Origin: Amphiura filiformis
Taxonomy: Eukaryota > Echinodermata > Ophiuroidea > Amphilepidida > Amphiuridae
Direction: 5' to 3'
DNA: 64,000 nucleotides
NCBI RefSeq assembly: GCF_039555335.1
Contig: NC_092640.1
Span: 31,006,204 to 31,070,203 of the forward strand
Below are positions 25,985 to 37,199 of the stretch, in pieces. The position numbers were made by a program, and so were the translations under genes. Position 1 is the first letter of the stretch, and each line of letters opens with the position of its first letter. The notes beneath the pieces are model-generated. The model was not told where the DNA came from. It searched no databases and was given only the letters and a program-made list of their open reading frames with translations.

Positions 25985-26505
25985 TACTCAGTGGTGGCCA
26001 TCTTGAAAAAAAATTTGATTTTTGACAAAATGTGTTTTTGGTAAAATGTTATTTTTGGTCATAAAATTTATATTTATATGTGATTTTTGGTCAGGGGTCA
26101 AAAATGTGTTTTATGGTCAAAATGTGATTCATGGTCAAAATGTGATTTTTGGTCCAAAATGTTCTCTTGGTCAAAAATGTGATTTTTAGTCAAAAATGTG
26201 ATTTTGGGTCAAAAATATGATTTTCGGTCAAATATGTGATATTTGGTTAAAAATGTGATTTATGGACAAAAATGTACTCTTGGTCAAAAATGTGATTTTT
26301 GGTCTGAAATGTGATTTTTAGTCAAAAATGTGATTTTTGGTGAAAAATGTGATTTTGGTGAAAAATGCGATTTTCAGTCAAAAATGTGGTTTTTAGTCAA
26401 AAATAGGATTTTCGGTCAAAAATGTGATATTTGTTCAAAAAATGTGATTTTTTGGTCAAAAATGTGATATTTAGTCAAAATGTGATTTTTGGTCAAAAAC
26501 ATGAC
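25985..26505. repeat. 19-20-bp minisatellite TTTTTGGTCAAAAATGTGA
   Basis: More than twenty degenerate copies of TTTTTGGTCAAAAATGTGA. A single two-unit copy of the same string lies inside the body at 23771-23805, a possible seed. The body-2 copy is at 36285-36815. Confidence 0.9.
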
Positions 26506-26790
26506 CGCCGCGCACGGGCCCACCGACTCCACGCCCGCTTGCCTCCCGTGTTGCGGTGCCGACTTCACCGGCCCTCCGACGCATGCTCCACTGCACATGG
26601 CCAACCGACAACACACCCGGTAGACTCCCGCGTATGGATGCCGACTGCACCGTCCCTCTGCACCGACCACTGCGCGCGGCTCACCACGACTCCACACCCG
26701 GTTGCATCCCGCGTATGGGTGCCGCCTGCACCGGCCCTCTGCACCGACAACGACGGCGATACCAGTTACCCAGGGGGCGATACAAGGCCT
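26506..26790. repeat. GC-rich subterminal block with internal repeats
   Basis: Three or four degenerate copies of a ~95-bp unit containing CCCGCGTATGG(A/G)TGCCG and CTGCACC. They are inverted relative to the GC-rich block at 18.3-18.5 kb. Composition differs sharply from the AT-rich minisatellite just before it. Open frames here are repeat by-products. Confidence 0.7.
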
Positions 26791-26879
26791 AGCCTATAAT
26801 CATGAATTCATGATAATATTCTCCCAGACGGACCACAGCGGTGAGGTTCTACACGTGGGTACGTATAAATTTATTACTA

Positions 26880-27126
26880 TATAATAATTATATTTGAATA
26901 AATATCAGGTTAAAATCGGATTGAATTCAGGTTGAAATTCGGTTGAAATTTCGACGTTAATACAACGTGAAATTCAGGTTGAAATTAGGTTGAAATTTCG
27001 ACGTTGAATCAACGTTGAAATCGGGTTGAAATCAGGTTAGAGTCGATTTGCAAATACAACGTGATTTCAACGTCGAAACGTCAACCTGATTTCAACGTGA
27101 TTTCAACGTCGGGTGTGCCCACTGGG
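26880..27126. repeat. Right subterminal repeats and TIR of body 1
   Basis: Repeated TTGAAATCAGGTTGAAAT and TTTCGACGTTGAATCAACG strings end in GTCGGG and TGTGCCCACTGGG (27114-27126). They are followed directly by TATGCTATACGGC and the start of body 2. Confidence 0.85.
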
Positions 27127-27782
27127 TATGCTATACGGCCCCGTCGCCGCTCAATTGGCGGGCTGATGTTGATATGGGAATTCCTACAACATGGTGAAGT
27201 TGGTGCAAGAGACGTTCACAAACACTTGTTGGGGGGGGGGGCTGATGCAAAAGGGTGGGGAGGGGCTTTAGTTTTGACCCTCCTAGGGGTAGAGGAGGGG
27301 CCTTGAAAAAATGACCAAAAATTTTCCCAGGAAAATTGAGTTTATATGATTTTCTATGGGATTGACCCATAATTTTCATGTCAAAGGGGGAGGCTGAATT
27401 TTTAGAGATCTGAAAGGGGCGGAAAACTTTCGCGATGATTTTTTTTTGCATCAGCCCCTAACAAGTGTTTGTGAGCGGTCCCTAATATGCCTATTCGCAT
27501 ATCTTCAAACTATTTTACTAACCCGATCATATCGCCCCGGGGAATTGCCCGGGTATCGCCACGGTGGCATAGCCGGTGTAGTAGCTACAAGGTCGGCATA
27601 TCGAGGTCGGCACCCATACGCGGGAGGCAACCGGGTGTGGGAGTGGGTGGGCCGGCCGCATCATAGGCCTATGTTGTCGATCATAGTCGGAGAAAGCAGG
27701 GGAGTGTTAGGGGGGACGCCCTCTCTAATTTTTTTTTTTCATGGGGACGGCAAGTGTTTATAGGTAGGCCTATACCGCACGT

Positions 27783-28570
27783 TTGCAAGATATTGTGGGT
27801 GGGTATGTACACGCGTGCACAATTGTGTTAACAAGCGTTCGCAAATGTTTGCGAGTACGCACTCATGTTTACAAGTGTTCATGGGTACGCTTGCGTACAT
27901 TGCCGGTACGCACGCACGTTCGCAAGTGTTTGCGAATACGCATGCACGTGCGCAATTGTTTATGGGTACGCATGCACATGTTCAAGTCTTTATAGGTACG
28001 CACATGCGTTTGCAAGTTATTTCGGGTACGCACGCGCGTTCGCAAGTGTTTGCAAGTATACACATAATGCATACACAAGTGTTTGCAAGTACAAACGCAC
28101 GTTCTCAAGTGTTTGGGAGTATACGCATGCACGTTCGCAAGTGTTTGCGTGAATACACTCGTTCTCAAGTGTTTATGCGTACGCATGCACGTTCGCAAGT
28201 GTTTGCAAGTACGCAAGCGTATGCGCAAGTGTTTACGGGTACGCACACGCATGCGCAGGTGTTGATGGGTACGCACTTGTGTTCGAAAGTTATTGCGGGT
28301 ACGCACGCGCGTACGTTACGCAATCGAGTTTGCAAGTGTTTTCGAGTACGCATGCCCGTTCGCAAGTGTTTATGGGTACGCGAAAGTTATTACGGGTACG
28401 CATGCGAGTTCGCAAGTGTTTGCAAGTGCACACTCGCGTTCACAAGTGTTTATAGGTAGGCCTACGCACGCACATTTGCAAATTATTGAAGGTATACGTA
28501 CGCGCGTGCACAAGTGTTTGTGAGTACGCACACAAGTGTTTATGGGTAGGCCTACGCACACGCGAGTGCA
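27783..28570. repeat. 36-bp GC-rich minisatellite, body-2 copy
   Basis: Same unit and flanks as 18558-19390, with about two fewer units and different indels. Open in several frames on both strands. Confidence 0.9.
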
Positions 28571-29651
28571 AAACTGATGCCACTGCCACGAGCGGGACGG
28601 CGCATCAATCAATGACATAATGCCTTGAATGTGTCCGTTTGTTTGAACTTGATGTAGGACTAGGATCTGGATTTGGATCTGGATAGGCAAGCAGTGAATT
28701 CTGCATCACGCTAGAGTTGTAGGCTAGTCGGCCTAGGCCTATGAAACATGTTGAAAAATAATTTCAAATTTTTGGATATTCGTTAGTTCTGGTCGCATTT
28801 TTACCTATAAACATGTTTCTAATCCTAGATCACCATGTTTGGACATTCAAAAGTTTAAAAAATTTTGGATTAAAATTGTAGTAGTATCGCTTTCGCCCAA
28901 CACTTTTCCAGAACGGATATTGCGATATTGCCCAATGTACATCAGTAAGCAAAAGGAGTTGTACGCGTACGTGTGACGAACATAAACTTGAGGCCTAAAT
29001 TTGCAAATAAAACAGGTTAGTAAACATTTAAATTTTCTTTAAAGGTCTACTTGACTTTTGGACACATTGCTGGATTTATATTTCAACTTGGTTTTCCATT
29101 TTGTATTATCAGGATATGTTAAAATAGTTAAGCTTACTGAGCAGTTAAATTACATGCCTGCTGCACATGCCATGCATGCTGTACAATCATGAATGCACCA
29201 TTCGAGACACGAAACAGTGCCTTGAAGTTGACATGCTTAATGACTTGTACTTGTACAAGACCCAGTCATGCCAGTTTGGAATATTTGCTGGGGGCAATCA
29301 GGCCCGTAGTCTGGATTGATTGGGGGGATATTGATTTTGAAAAAGTGGACTTTTTTTTTTCAAAATTTGGAACTTTTTGGACTGGGCGGATTTGGACATT
29401 TTTGGACGGACCAAGATTACAGAAGGCATAAAAAACCTCTATTTTTCGCTCGCTGCGCTCGCAAATGGGACTTTTTGGGTTAAAAAAAGGGGAACTTTTT
29501 GGGCCTTTGGCATGGGGGGGTGCTGGCTACGGGCCTGGGGAAATGCAAATGTTTATTGTATAATTAAGAAACTAGGCCCCTAGAGCCTAGCGATTGTACT
29601 GTTTTTGGTCAGTTCTTCTTTCTTTCTTTCTTTCTTCTGTCAAACCTATAA
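28571..29651. other. Unique body-2 sequence, no gene
   Basis: Counterpart of 19391-20440. Ends in a (TTTC)n microsatellite at about 29617-29635. No supported coding region. Confidence 0.5.
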
Positions 29652-30128
29652 AGCTGAATTTATACTCGATCGCCGAGCGATGCGATTAATCGCTTTTGAA
29701 AAAGCGATTTGCAATCGCCGAATTTTGCGATGCATCGCCCGTCGCTTTTGCATTTATACTTATCACGGCGATAGCGATTGCAGACGACAATTAAAATATT
29801 CTAAATGCCACAAAATACATTTTTAAAACATCAGTTGCTGTCAATAATTATTACTTTGAATTAATTTATCACCAAAAGTTAAAAATCGAGAAAGGTAAAT
29901 TAATTAGCAAAATAATAGATCCAGTTGGTGGTATATGATTGGTTGACGCATTCACGTGTCAAGCGATATCGCTGGGAAGTTGAGATTTCTTCAACTTGCA
30001 AAAGCGACGTCGTTTTTGCCTCAGCGATTTGAATCGATTGATCGGCTTGACGCTCTGGAAATGTAAGTAAACATTGAGCATGCGTGAAAATCGCTTTTCT
30101 GCAAAAGCGATTGAGTATAAATTCAGCT
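29652..30128. mobile_element. 477-bp MITE with TAA duplication (copy 1)
   Basis: Ends AGCTGAATTTATACTCGATC and GATTGAGTATAAATTCAGCT form inverted repeats. It is flanked by TAA at 29649-29651 and 30129-30131. Body 1 has the empty site CCTA-TAA-CGAG at about 20430. The interior repeats the tetramer GCGA/TCGC in palindromes. No open transposase. Consistent with a PIF/Harbinger-type MITE. Confidence 0.85.
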
Positions 30129-30299
30129 TAACGAGTCATCGTAGCCATATGCTCTAGGCCAGTGTCCAACTCGGTGGGTCAAAGGTCATATGTCATTTAT
30201 GGCCAAAATGTGATTTTCACTAAAAATGCTTCATCTTCCACAAATTACATAATACAATGACGTCACTTGCATACCTGCATCGCCTTAGCCAATGTCTAA

Positions 30300-30754
30300 A
30301 GCTGAATTTATACTCATTTCACGCATGCTCAATGTTTACTTACATTTCCAGAGCGTCAAGCCGATCAATCGATTCAAATCGCGGAGGCAAAAACGACGTC
30401 GCTTTTGCAAGTTGAAGAAATCTCAACTTCCCAGCGATATCGCTTGACACGTGAATGCGTCAACCAATCATATACAACCAACTGGATCTATTATTTTGCT
30501 AATTAATTTACCTTTCTCGATTTTTAACTTCTGATGATGAATTAATTCAAAGCAATAATTATTGACAGCAACTGATGTTTTAAAAATGTATTTTGTGGCA
30601 TTTAGAATATTTTAATTGTCGTCTGCAATCGCTATCGCCGTGATAAGTATAAATGCAAAAGCGACGGGCGATGCATCGCAAAATTCGGCGATTGCAAATC
30701 GCTTTTTCAAAAGCGATTAATCGCATCGCTCGGCGATCGAGTATAAATTCAGCT
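30300..30754. mobile_element. 455-bp MITE, inverted second copy
   Basis: Same family as 29652-30128 but in opposite orientation 170 bp away. The empty site in body 1 is GTC-TAA-AAGTTG (about 20759-20770). Together the pair forms a large inverted repeat that could fold as a hairpin. A frame of 69 codons appears once in each copy and is a by-product. Confidence 0.8.
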
Positions 30755-30769
30755 AAAAAGTTGTACAAA

Positions 30770-31385
30770 GAATTGGGGTCAAAGGTCATTAAGAGGGGGA
30801 TCTCACAATTGCATTATCTCGACATCCGTAATGGGTATGGGGCTCAAACTCGGTGACAACAAATCTCATGACCAGGGCCGGGGACATTTTACAGGGGTCA
30901 GGTCAAAGGTCAAATTTTAGAAATGCATTTTCTGTAAGGGGTACGGCCTACGGGACTCAAACTCTGTGACAACAAACTGACCAAGGGAATATATTGAACA
31001 CTTTGCAGGGGTCAGGTCAAAGGTTATCTTGGGTCAAATCTTATAATTTCTTCTTCTGGACTCAAACTCAGTGACAGCAAATCTCATGACCAGGGAAACA
31101 TTTTGCAGGAGTCAGTGAGTTCAAAGGTCATGCAGGGGTCAAATTTTAGAAATGAATTTTTTGGACATCTGTAAGGGGTACGAGGCTCAAACTCGGTGAC
31201 AACAAAATTAATGACCAGGGGGGGATATGTTGAAACACTTTGCAGGGGTCAGGTCAAAGGTTAACTGGGGTCAAATCTTATACCGTAATTTCATTTTCTG
31301 TAATGGATATGGGGGCTCAATTTCGGTGACAACAAACTTCGTGGCCCGGGAAACATTAAGGTCAAAGGTCAGGTCAAATGGTCAT
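30770..31385. repeat. AGGTCAAAGGTCA-type array, body-2 copy
   Basis: Counterpart of 20770-21400 with the same unit order. AGGTCAAAGGTCA-like strings sit near 30776, 30899, 31016, 31124, 31249 and 31361. Confidence 0.75.
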
Positions 31386-31749
31386 TAAAGAGTTACATGC
31401 CTTGCGATTGTCTGCGCTCTGTAAGCGCAAATCATTATCTCTAGTGTATTTTTTTTTAGACATTAAGTTACTGGTAGGGCAGACTAGATGTGTCTTTGAT
31501 GATTTGACATGAATTTCAATGTCAAAATGACAATTATTTTTAAAAATAATAAACTGAGTGATAGTGATACCAAGTTCGTGGAAGTCCACATCCCACTGAC
31601 AAAATGATATTTTAATAAGCGCAGAATTATGAAGCATACATGGCCCAGGCCTATAAATATGGCTAGGCGTAAATAGTAGTACCAGTAATATTCAGTTAGA
31701 CTAGGCTAGTGGAATTTGTGGAATAAAGTTCTTTTCAAATAGATAGAGC

Positions 31750-32290
31750 TTAAGAGCTCGGATAGCAACGTTTTCACGTATTTTGTGTGGGACCTGAGAG
31801 CAAATCAGACATATCTAATTGCATTTTGATTTGAATACGAGGAATGTCCTTCTAGTACGGTATCAAATAATTTTTTGAAATTCGAGATTAAAAATTGATA
31901 TTTTGAAACAGTCCTCGAAGTAAATTCTATAAATCTAATGATATACTTAAAGTGTATGTAGCTGGGACGAGCGGCCGTCAATCATATGAACATTTTGACC
32001 TTTCCTATTGAATTAAGATATAGATTGTTCCCCAACAAAATTTAGGTCTTTTGGGGAAAAATCTATATATGAACAGATGAAAGGTCAAATTTGTCAATTG
32101 ATAGTTGGCTTTTCATCCCAGCTACATACACTTCAAGTAGATATCATTCGATTTATTAAGTTTACTTTGAGAACTGTTAAATGTCAAAATTGCCATTTTA
32201 ATAATTTGCCCCAAAATTTTTATTGCATCGCGAATTTCAAAAAATTTAAATTATTAAATATATCAGAAGGACATCCCTATTCAAAATTAA
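31750..32290. mobile_element. TTAA foldback MITE, right end missing (body 2)
   Basis: Counterpart of 21764-22635, starting TTAAGAGCTCGGATAGCAAC. The right terminus and the nested 290-bp MITE are absent and the sequence resumes at ATCATGTTAATGTTCG. Confidence 0.65.
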
Positions 32291-34898
32291 TCATGTTAAT
32301 GTTCGTTTGTGCTTCCTTGGTAGGCCTAGTTGCAACCGTTTAGTAAACATAACGGGTAGGCCTATATCTAATCTTTTCTGAGAGACTTAAGGTTAAATTA
32401 CAAATATACATCATATGACCCTAATATTAATAATCTACTTATCTTCGTTTTTAATAGGCTAAATGAATTATGAACTTTATTCAGTATTTGTATTCACGAG
32501 ATTTAGACCCTTAAAGCTATAGGCCTATACCTTCCAAGTTATTAAAGGTCGTAAAGATCTTCCTCAAATAGATTCAACATTAAGGTGCAATCTGCAGTTC
32601 TCTAGAAAGAAAGTGAGGCTATTTTTAATTTTTCATTAAACTTATCACTGCTCTATGTCAAAAATATCATGTTCTCTGAGTATGCCTACTTTAAACATGT
32701 GCAAGCATGAGCCAATTAGTGTTGAACACTCTTTAGGCAGATTTTTTTAGGCAGAAGATTTCACATCCCCAAAATCAATAATTTCTCTAGTCTAAAGCAT
32801 GTGTCTAAAGGAGCAAAGATAAGTTATACTTTCCCTCTTTTTGGTCCCAAGAATGGCCCTAAGAATTGTTCAGCAGAATTACCCTAAACAGTCAGGAGTA
32901 ACAGGTCTACCTTCAGTAGGCCTAGTATGCCTATTTTACATTAAGCATATTAATCGTACTGTAAGTCTATGTCAAATATAATGTTTTTGTATGTGTAAAT
33001 TATGGAAATAATTGTATTTTAAATCCTGAAATTGTTATTTTTGTCGTTACAGCTGACCTGTTGTTGTGCCACGTGACAATGGAATCAAAACAAGATTGGC
33101 CATGCAATAGACAGACTATAATCCATGACAATGTACAATGTATAAAGCATCAAGAAAATTGACTTAACTTAGAAAGTTTAGATGCAGCCAAAGATTTCGG
33201 ATGAACTGACAACTTGAGAGAGCCATAATTTTAATACATAAGAGCACGGTCAAATCAAAGATGGAGTAAACTGGCACGGCATGGCATGGACCAACTCCTA
33301 CACTGAATAAAGTCCATTGTTGAGCAGTTGCTGCCACATACTACTCATCCGTTCAAGATCTAACTTAAGTTGTTAGTCATCATTCATTCCATATAGCCCG
33401 CAGATGGAATGAACTCACGCCTCACATTCCAGGAACTGTGAAATGGACCAGCTTCAAAAAGTGTTTTGGTCAAAAATGTGATTTTTGGTCAAAAAATGTG
33501 CTAACCCATCAGCTTAATGATAACAGCTGTTATTGCCTTGATATGTGTCTTGACATAGAAAGAACTAAGCAAGCAAATACAGATTCTGGTCTAGATTGTC
33601 TTAATATTGGTATTGATGACATCATCAATGCGATATAAGCCTACTGATAGGGTTGACGTTTTCGATGCTTATCTCCTTCAGCTTAAACTGAGCACGACAA
33701 GGATCCTTTGAATACGTTGAAGGGTGGATTGCAAACGCAGAACACTTCCAAAGCTATTGATCACACTATCTGTATATGATCTGATCATCAGTCTAAGAAA
33801 GTTCTGTGAAGTTCTTCGATGAGAAAAATAGAAGTATTCAGTTGTATAATCTGTCAACAATTTCAAGTTTAGTTATACGTGTAAAAGTCAGGACTTAGAA
33901 ACCATAATTATGTTAAAGATATCTTACGTGGTATCAGAAGTTTTAAGTAAGTTGTAACGTGAAAAGAAGAAAAACTTGAGATTTTTACTCAAGATTTTTA
34001 CGCAAGCCAGGGGAAACCCTATATTAACATTAAGTATAATGGGCACATTGCATCCAGTACATTCTTAAAAGGTTCCAAAACGGTCAAGTTCTAAAGTGTC
34101 CTCCTAGTACATATATAGGCCTATGGATAACCCTCGCACTTTAACACAAACAGCTTTCTGAAAATTCACGAGTTCTTTTGAGAACCATAACTAAATCTAA
34201 TGTATTTAGGCTCTAAATGTCCAGCTCTAACACTTCTTTTTAAACAAATACACACGTTTTAAAGGAAGGCTCCGCCTATCACAACATTATGCCCTATTAT
34301 ATGTAAGAAAAATAATTATCAAGCACGAATCACGTGGTTTTATCTAAAACAAACTCATGGCGACCATGTGATTCGTGCTTGATGTTTATTTTTCTAACAT
34401 AAATTTATAAGGCATGATGTTATGATTGCCGGAGACGAAGTGCTTAGGAATAAAAGAAAATATTGTTTTCCACATTTTCACGAAACGATAGGTATTTTTG
34501 GCAACTCCAACTCCTAAACATCACAAATCACAAATAAAAAGCTTACATATCTAATTTCAAAAAGTTTAAAATGACTTTCAGCCCAAAATTCCAAGCAACC
34601 TTGAATTTTCGATGTGTGACACACATCTTCATGGTAGGATGTCCTATGATGTTGTTACTTGTTACATACATGTATCTAAACATGCATGTCACTTAGCCAA
34701 ACGTTAACAGTGTTGAAGACGGGATATAAGTGTTCAGGATGCGTTTAGATACAAATTGTATCAAAGTATGATACTTGTAACCATGGTAACGTAACTTGAA
34801 AATCAAAAGGACGGAGCTGATTTTATTTTGGATTTGCGATGTGTAGGAGAATATGTTTCAAAATATGAAACCATAACTTACCCTGAATTCAAACTCTA
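32291..34898. other. Unique body-2 sequence, no supported gene
   Basis: Counterpart of about 22735-25163 with small indels and a ~115-bp segment not in body 1. The 66-codon frame 33438-33638 mirrors 23747-23947. Confidence 0.5.
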
Positions 34899-35462
34899 TT
34901 AAGGGATGGAGTATGCACGTTTGGACAGTATTTATTGTGGGACATTAGAGCACATCAGACATATCGAATTGCATTCTGAATACGAAGAATGTCCTTCTGA
35001 TATTAAAAATTTTTGATTTTTTTTAAATTCGCAATGTAATACACATTTGAGCAAATCATTAAAAACTGATATTTTTAATATTTAACAGTACTCGAAGTAA
35101 ACTTCATAAATCTGATGATTTTTTCCCCAAAACACCAAAAAAATTAGGTCTTTTGGGGAAAAAATCTATATCTTCAATATGAAAGGTCAAATTTTTCAAT
35201 TGATCGTCGGCTTTTCCTCCCAGCTACATACACTTTAAGAATATATCATTAGATTTATAAAATTTACTTCGAGGACTGTTATATATCAAAATGTGAAAAA
35301 TATCAAATTTTAATAATTTGTCATAAAATTTGTATTATATCGTGAATTTAAAAAATGAAAATTATTTGATATCAGAAAGACATTCTCCGTATTCAGAATG
35401 CAATTCAGATATGTCTGATGTGCTCTCATGTCCCATAAAAATATTCATTCCAGATCCCTTAA
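34899..35462. mobile_element. TTAA foldback MITE (body 2)
   Basis: Bounded by TTAA (34899-34902 and 35459-35462). The left end is TTAAGGGATGGAGTATGCACG-like and the right end TTCATTCCAGATCCCTTAA. Part of the left arm around the centre is deleted. Confidence 0.75.
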
Positions 35463-35464
35463 AA

Positions 35465-35645
35465 TTGCATATTATGTTCTAAAGACACAAAATAAAATTA
35501 GAAACAATTTTCTCAATTTCTTGAATAAGGACCTTAAAATATCCCAAATTTTGGTCAAAATTTTTGACCCATATTTTTGATTAATATAAAATTATTGAGA
35601 GAACTGTTTCTAGTTTTGTGTCTTTAGAACATGCAGGTTTTTTTA
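35465..35645. mobile_element. ~175-bp foldback next to the TTAA element
   Basis: TATGTTCTAAAGACACAAAA on the left and GTTTTGTGTCTTTAGAACAT on the right, each extended by a further ~20 bp of complementarity (AGAAACAATTTTCTCAAT / ATTGAGAGAACTGTTTCT). Absent from body 1. No coding. Confidence 0.65.
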
Positions 35646-36284
35646 AGACACACAAAACTATTTAAGTGTTTTTGGTGTTTTCCAGCTAAGGCGGCAGCCA
35701 CTATGAACGTGGCTATACCATCTTGAAAAAAATAATGGATTACCTTGTTCTGCAGCTAGAGCACTATAATATTCCTGGTTGATTTTATACCAATAATAGG
35801 TGAAAGAAGTGTCCTGTATGTACATGTGTTTGTTGTTGTTTTCAACTAAGGCAGTTGCCATTTATTACTATTACTTGCATTATAAAGGTACAAAAATGCT
35901 TTGTCAACTCTATAATAACATGTTAATATATCGTGCATCTATTTTTCAAAAGTGTTTTTAGAACGTTATTAAAACGTTTTTATACCCTTTATATAAACCA
36001 ACAATAAAACGTTATCTGTAAAATGTTTTGTGTTTGCTGGGCAACTCAACTTGCAGGTTCTACGACGACGTTGAAAAATTTATATGATGATGATATCAAA
36101 AATAAATTTCAAAGTTCAAGGTAACTCGACTTATGGCCTAAAACGCGACGCTTACTTTGCACGTAAAATCTTTGGAAAGCTATTTAGGATTTGAAGGTTA
36201 AAAATCATCAAATTGAGGCTTTTACGATAAAAAGGTGAGAAATTAGCAAAATCGAATACTAAGAAGATTGCCCAAGTTGATTTT

Positions 36285-37090
36285 TGACAAAATGTGTTTT
36301 TTGGTAAAATGTTATTTTGGTCATAAATGTGATTTTTGGTCAAAAATATGTTTTTTTTCAAAACGTGATTTTTGGTCAGGGGTCAAAATGTGATTTATAA
36401 TAAAAAAATGTGATTCATGGTCAAAATGTGATTTTTGGTTTAAAATGTACTCTTGGTCAAAAATGTGATTTTTGGTCTAAAATGTGATATTTGGTCAAAA
36501 ATTTAATTTTGGTCAAAATAGGATTTTCCGTCAAAAATGTGTTATTTGTTCAAAATGTGATTTTTTGGTCAAAAATGTGATATTTGTTCAAAAATGTGAT
36601 TTTCAGTCAAAAATGTGATTTTTGGTCAAAAAATAGGATTTTCGGTCAAAAATGTGATATTTGTTCAAAATGTGATTTTTGGTCAAAATGCAATTTTGGT
36701 AAAATTGTGATTTTTGGTCAAAATGTGATTTTTGGTCAAAATGTGATTTTTGGTCAAAAATGTGTTTTTTGGTCCAAAATGTGTTTTTTGGTCAAAAATG
36801 TGATTTTTGGTCAAAAACATGACCGCCGCGCACGGGCCCGGGCGCACCCGATTGCCTCCCGCGTTGCGGTGCCGACTGCACCGGCCCTCCGACTCCGACG
36901 CATGCTCCACTGCACGAGGCCAACCGACACCACACCCGGTAGACTCTCGCGTATGGATGCCGACTGCACCGTCCCTCTGCACCGACCACTGCGCGCGGCT
37001 CACCACGACTCCACACCCGGTTGCATCCCGCGTATGGGTGCCGACTGCACCGGCCCTCTGCACCGACAACGACGGCGATACCAGTTACCC
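36285..37090. repeat. 19-bp minisatellite and GC-rich block, body 2
   Basis: The TTTTTGGTCAAAAATGTGA array (36285-36815) runs into the GC-rich CCCGCGTATGG repeats (36816-37090), as in body 1. The 177-codon frame across it is a repeat by-product. Confidence 0.85.
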
Positions 37091-37199
37091 AGGGGCGATA
37101 CCAATCCTAGCCTATAATCATGAATTCATGATAATATTCTCCCAGACGGACCACAGCGGTGAGGTTCTACAAGTGGGTACGTATAAATTTATTACTATA

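Larger units (their letters stand above)
17944..27126. mobile_element. Giant TIR element, body 1
   Basis: Runs from CCCCGTCGCCGCTCAATTGG to the TIR TGTGCCCACTGGG. Order of parts: GC-rich block with G-run; 36-bp minisatellite; unique sequence; AGGTCAAAGGTCA-type array; TTAA foldback with nested MITE; ~2.5 kb of unique sequence containing ACAGCTGACGTG after a pyrimidine-rich tract (23340-23352, acceptor-like); truncated foldback; 19-bp minisatellite; GC-rich block; TTGAAAT-rich subterminal repeats. Body 2 matches it in the same order, with substitutions and insertions/deletions. No long conserved reading frame was found. Confidence 0.8.
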
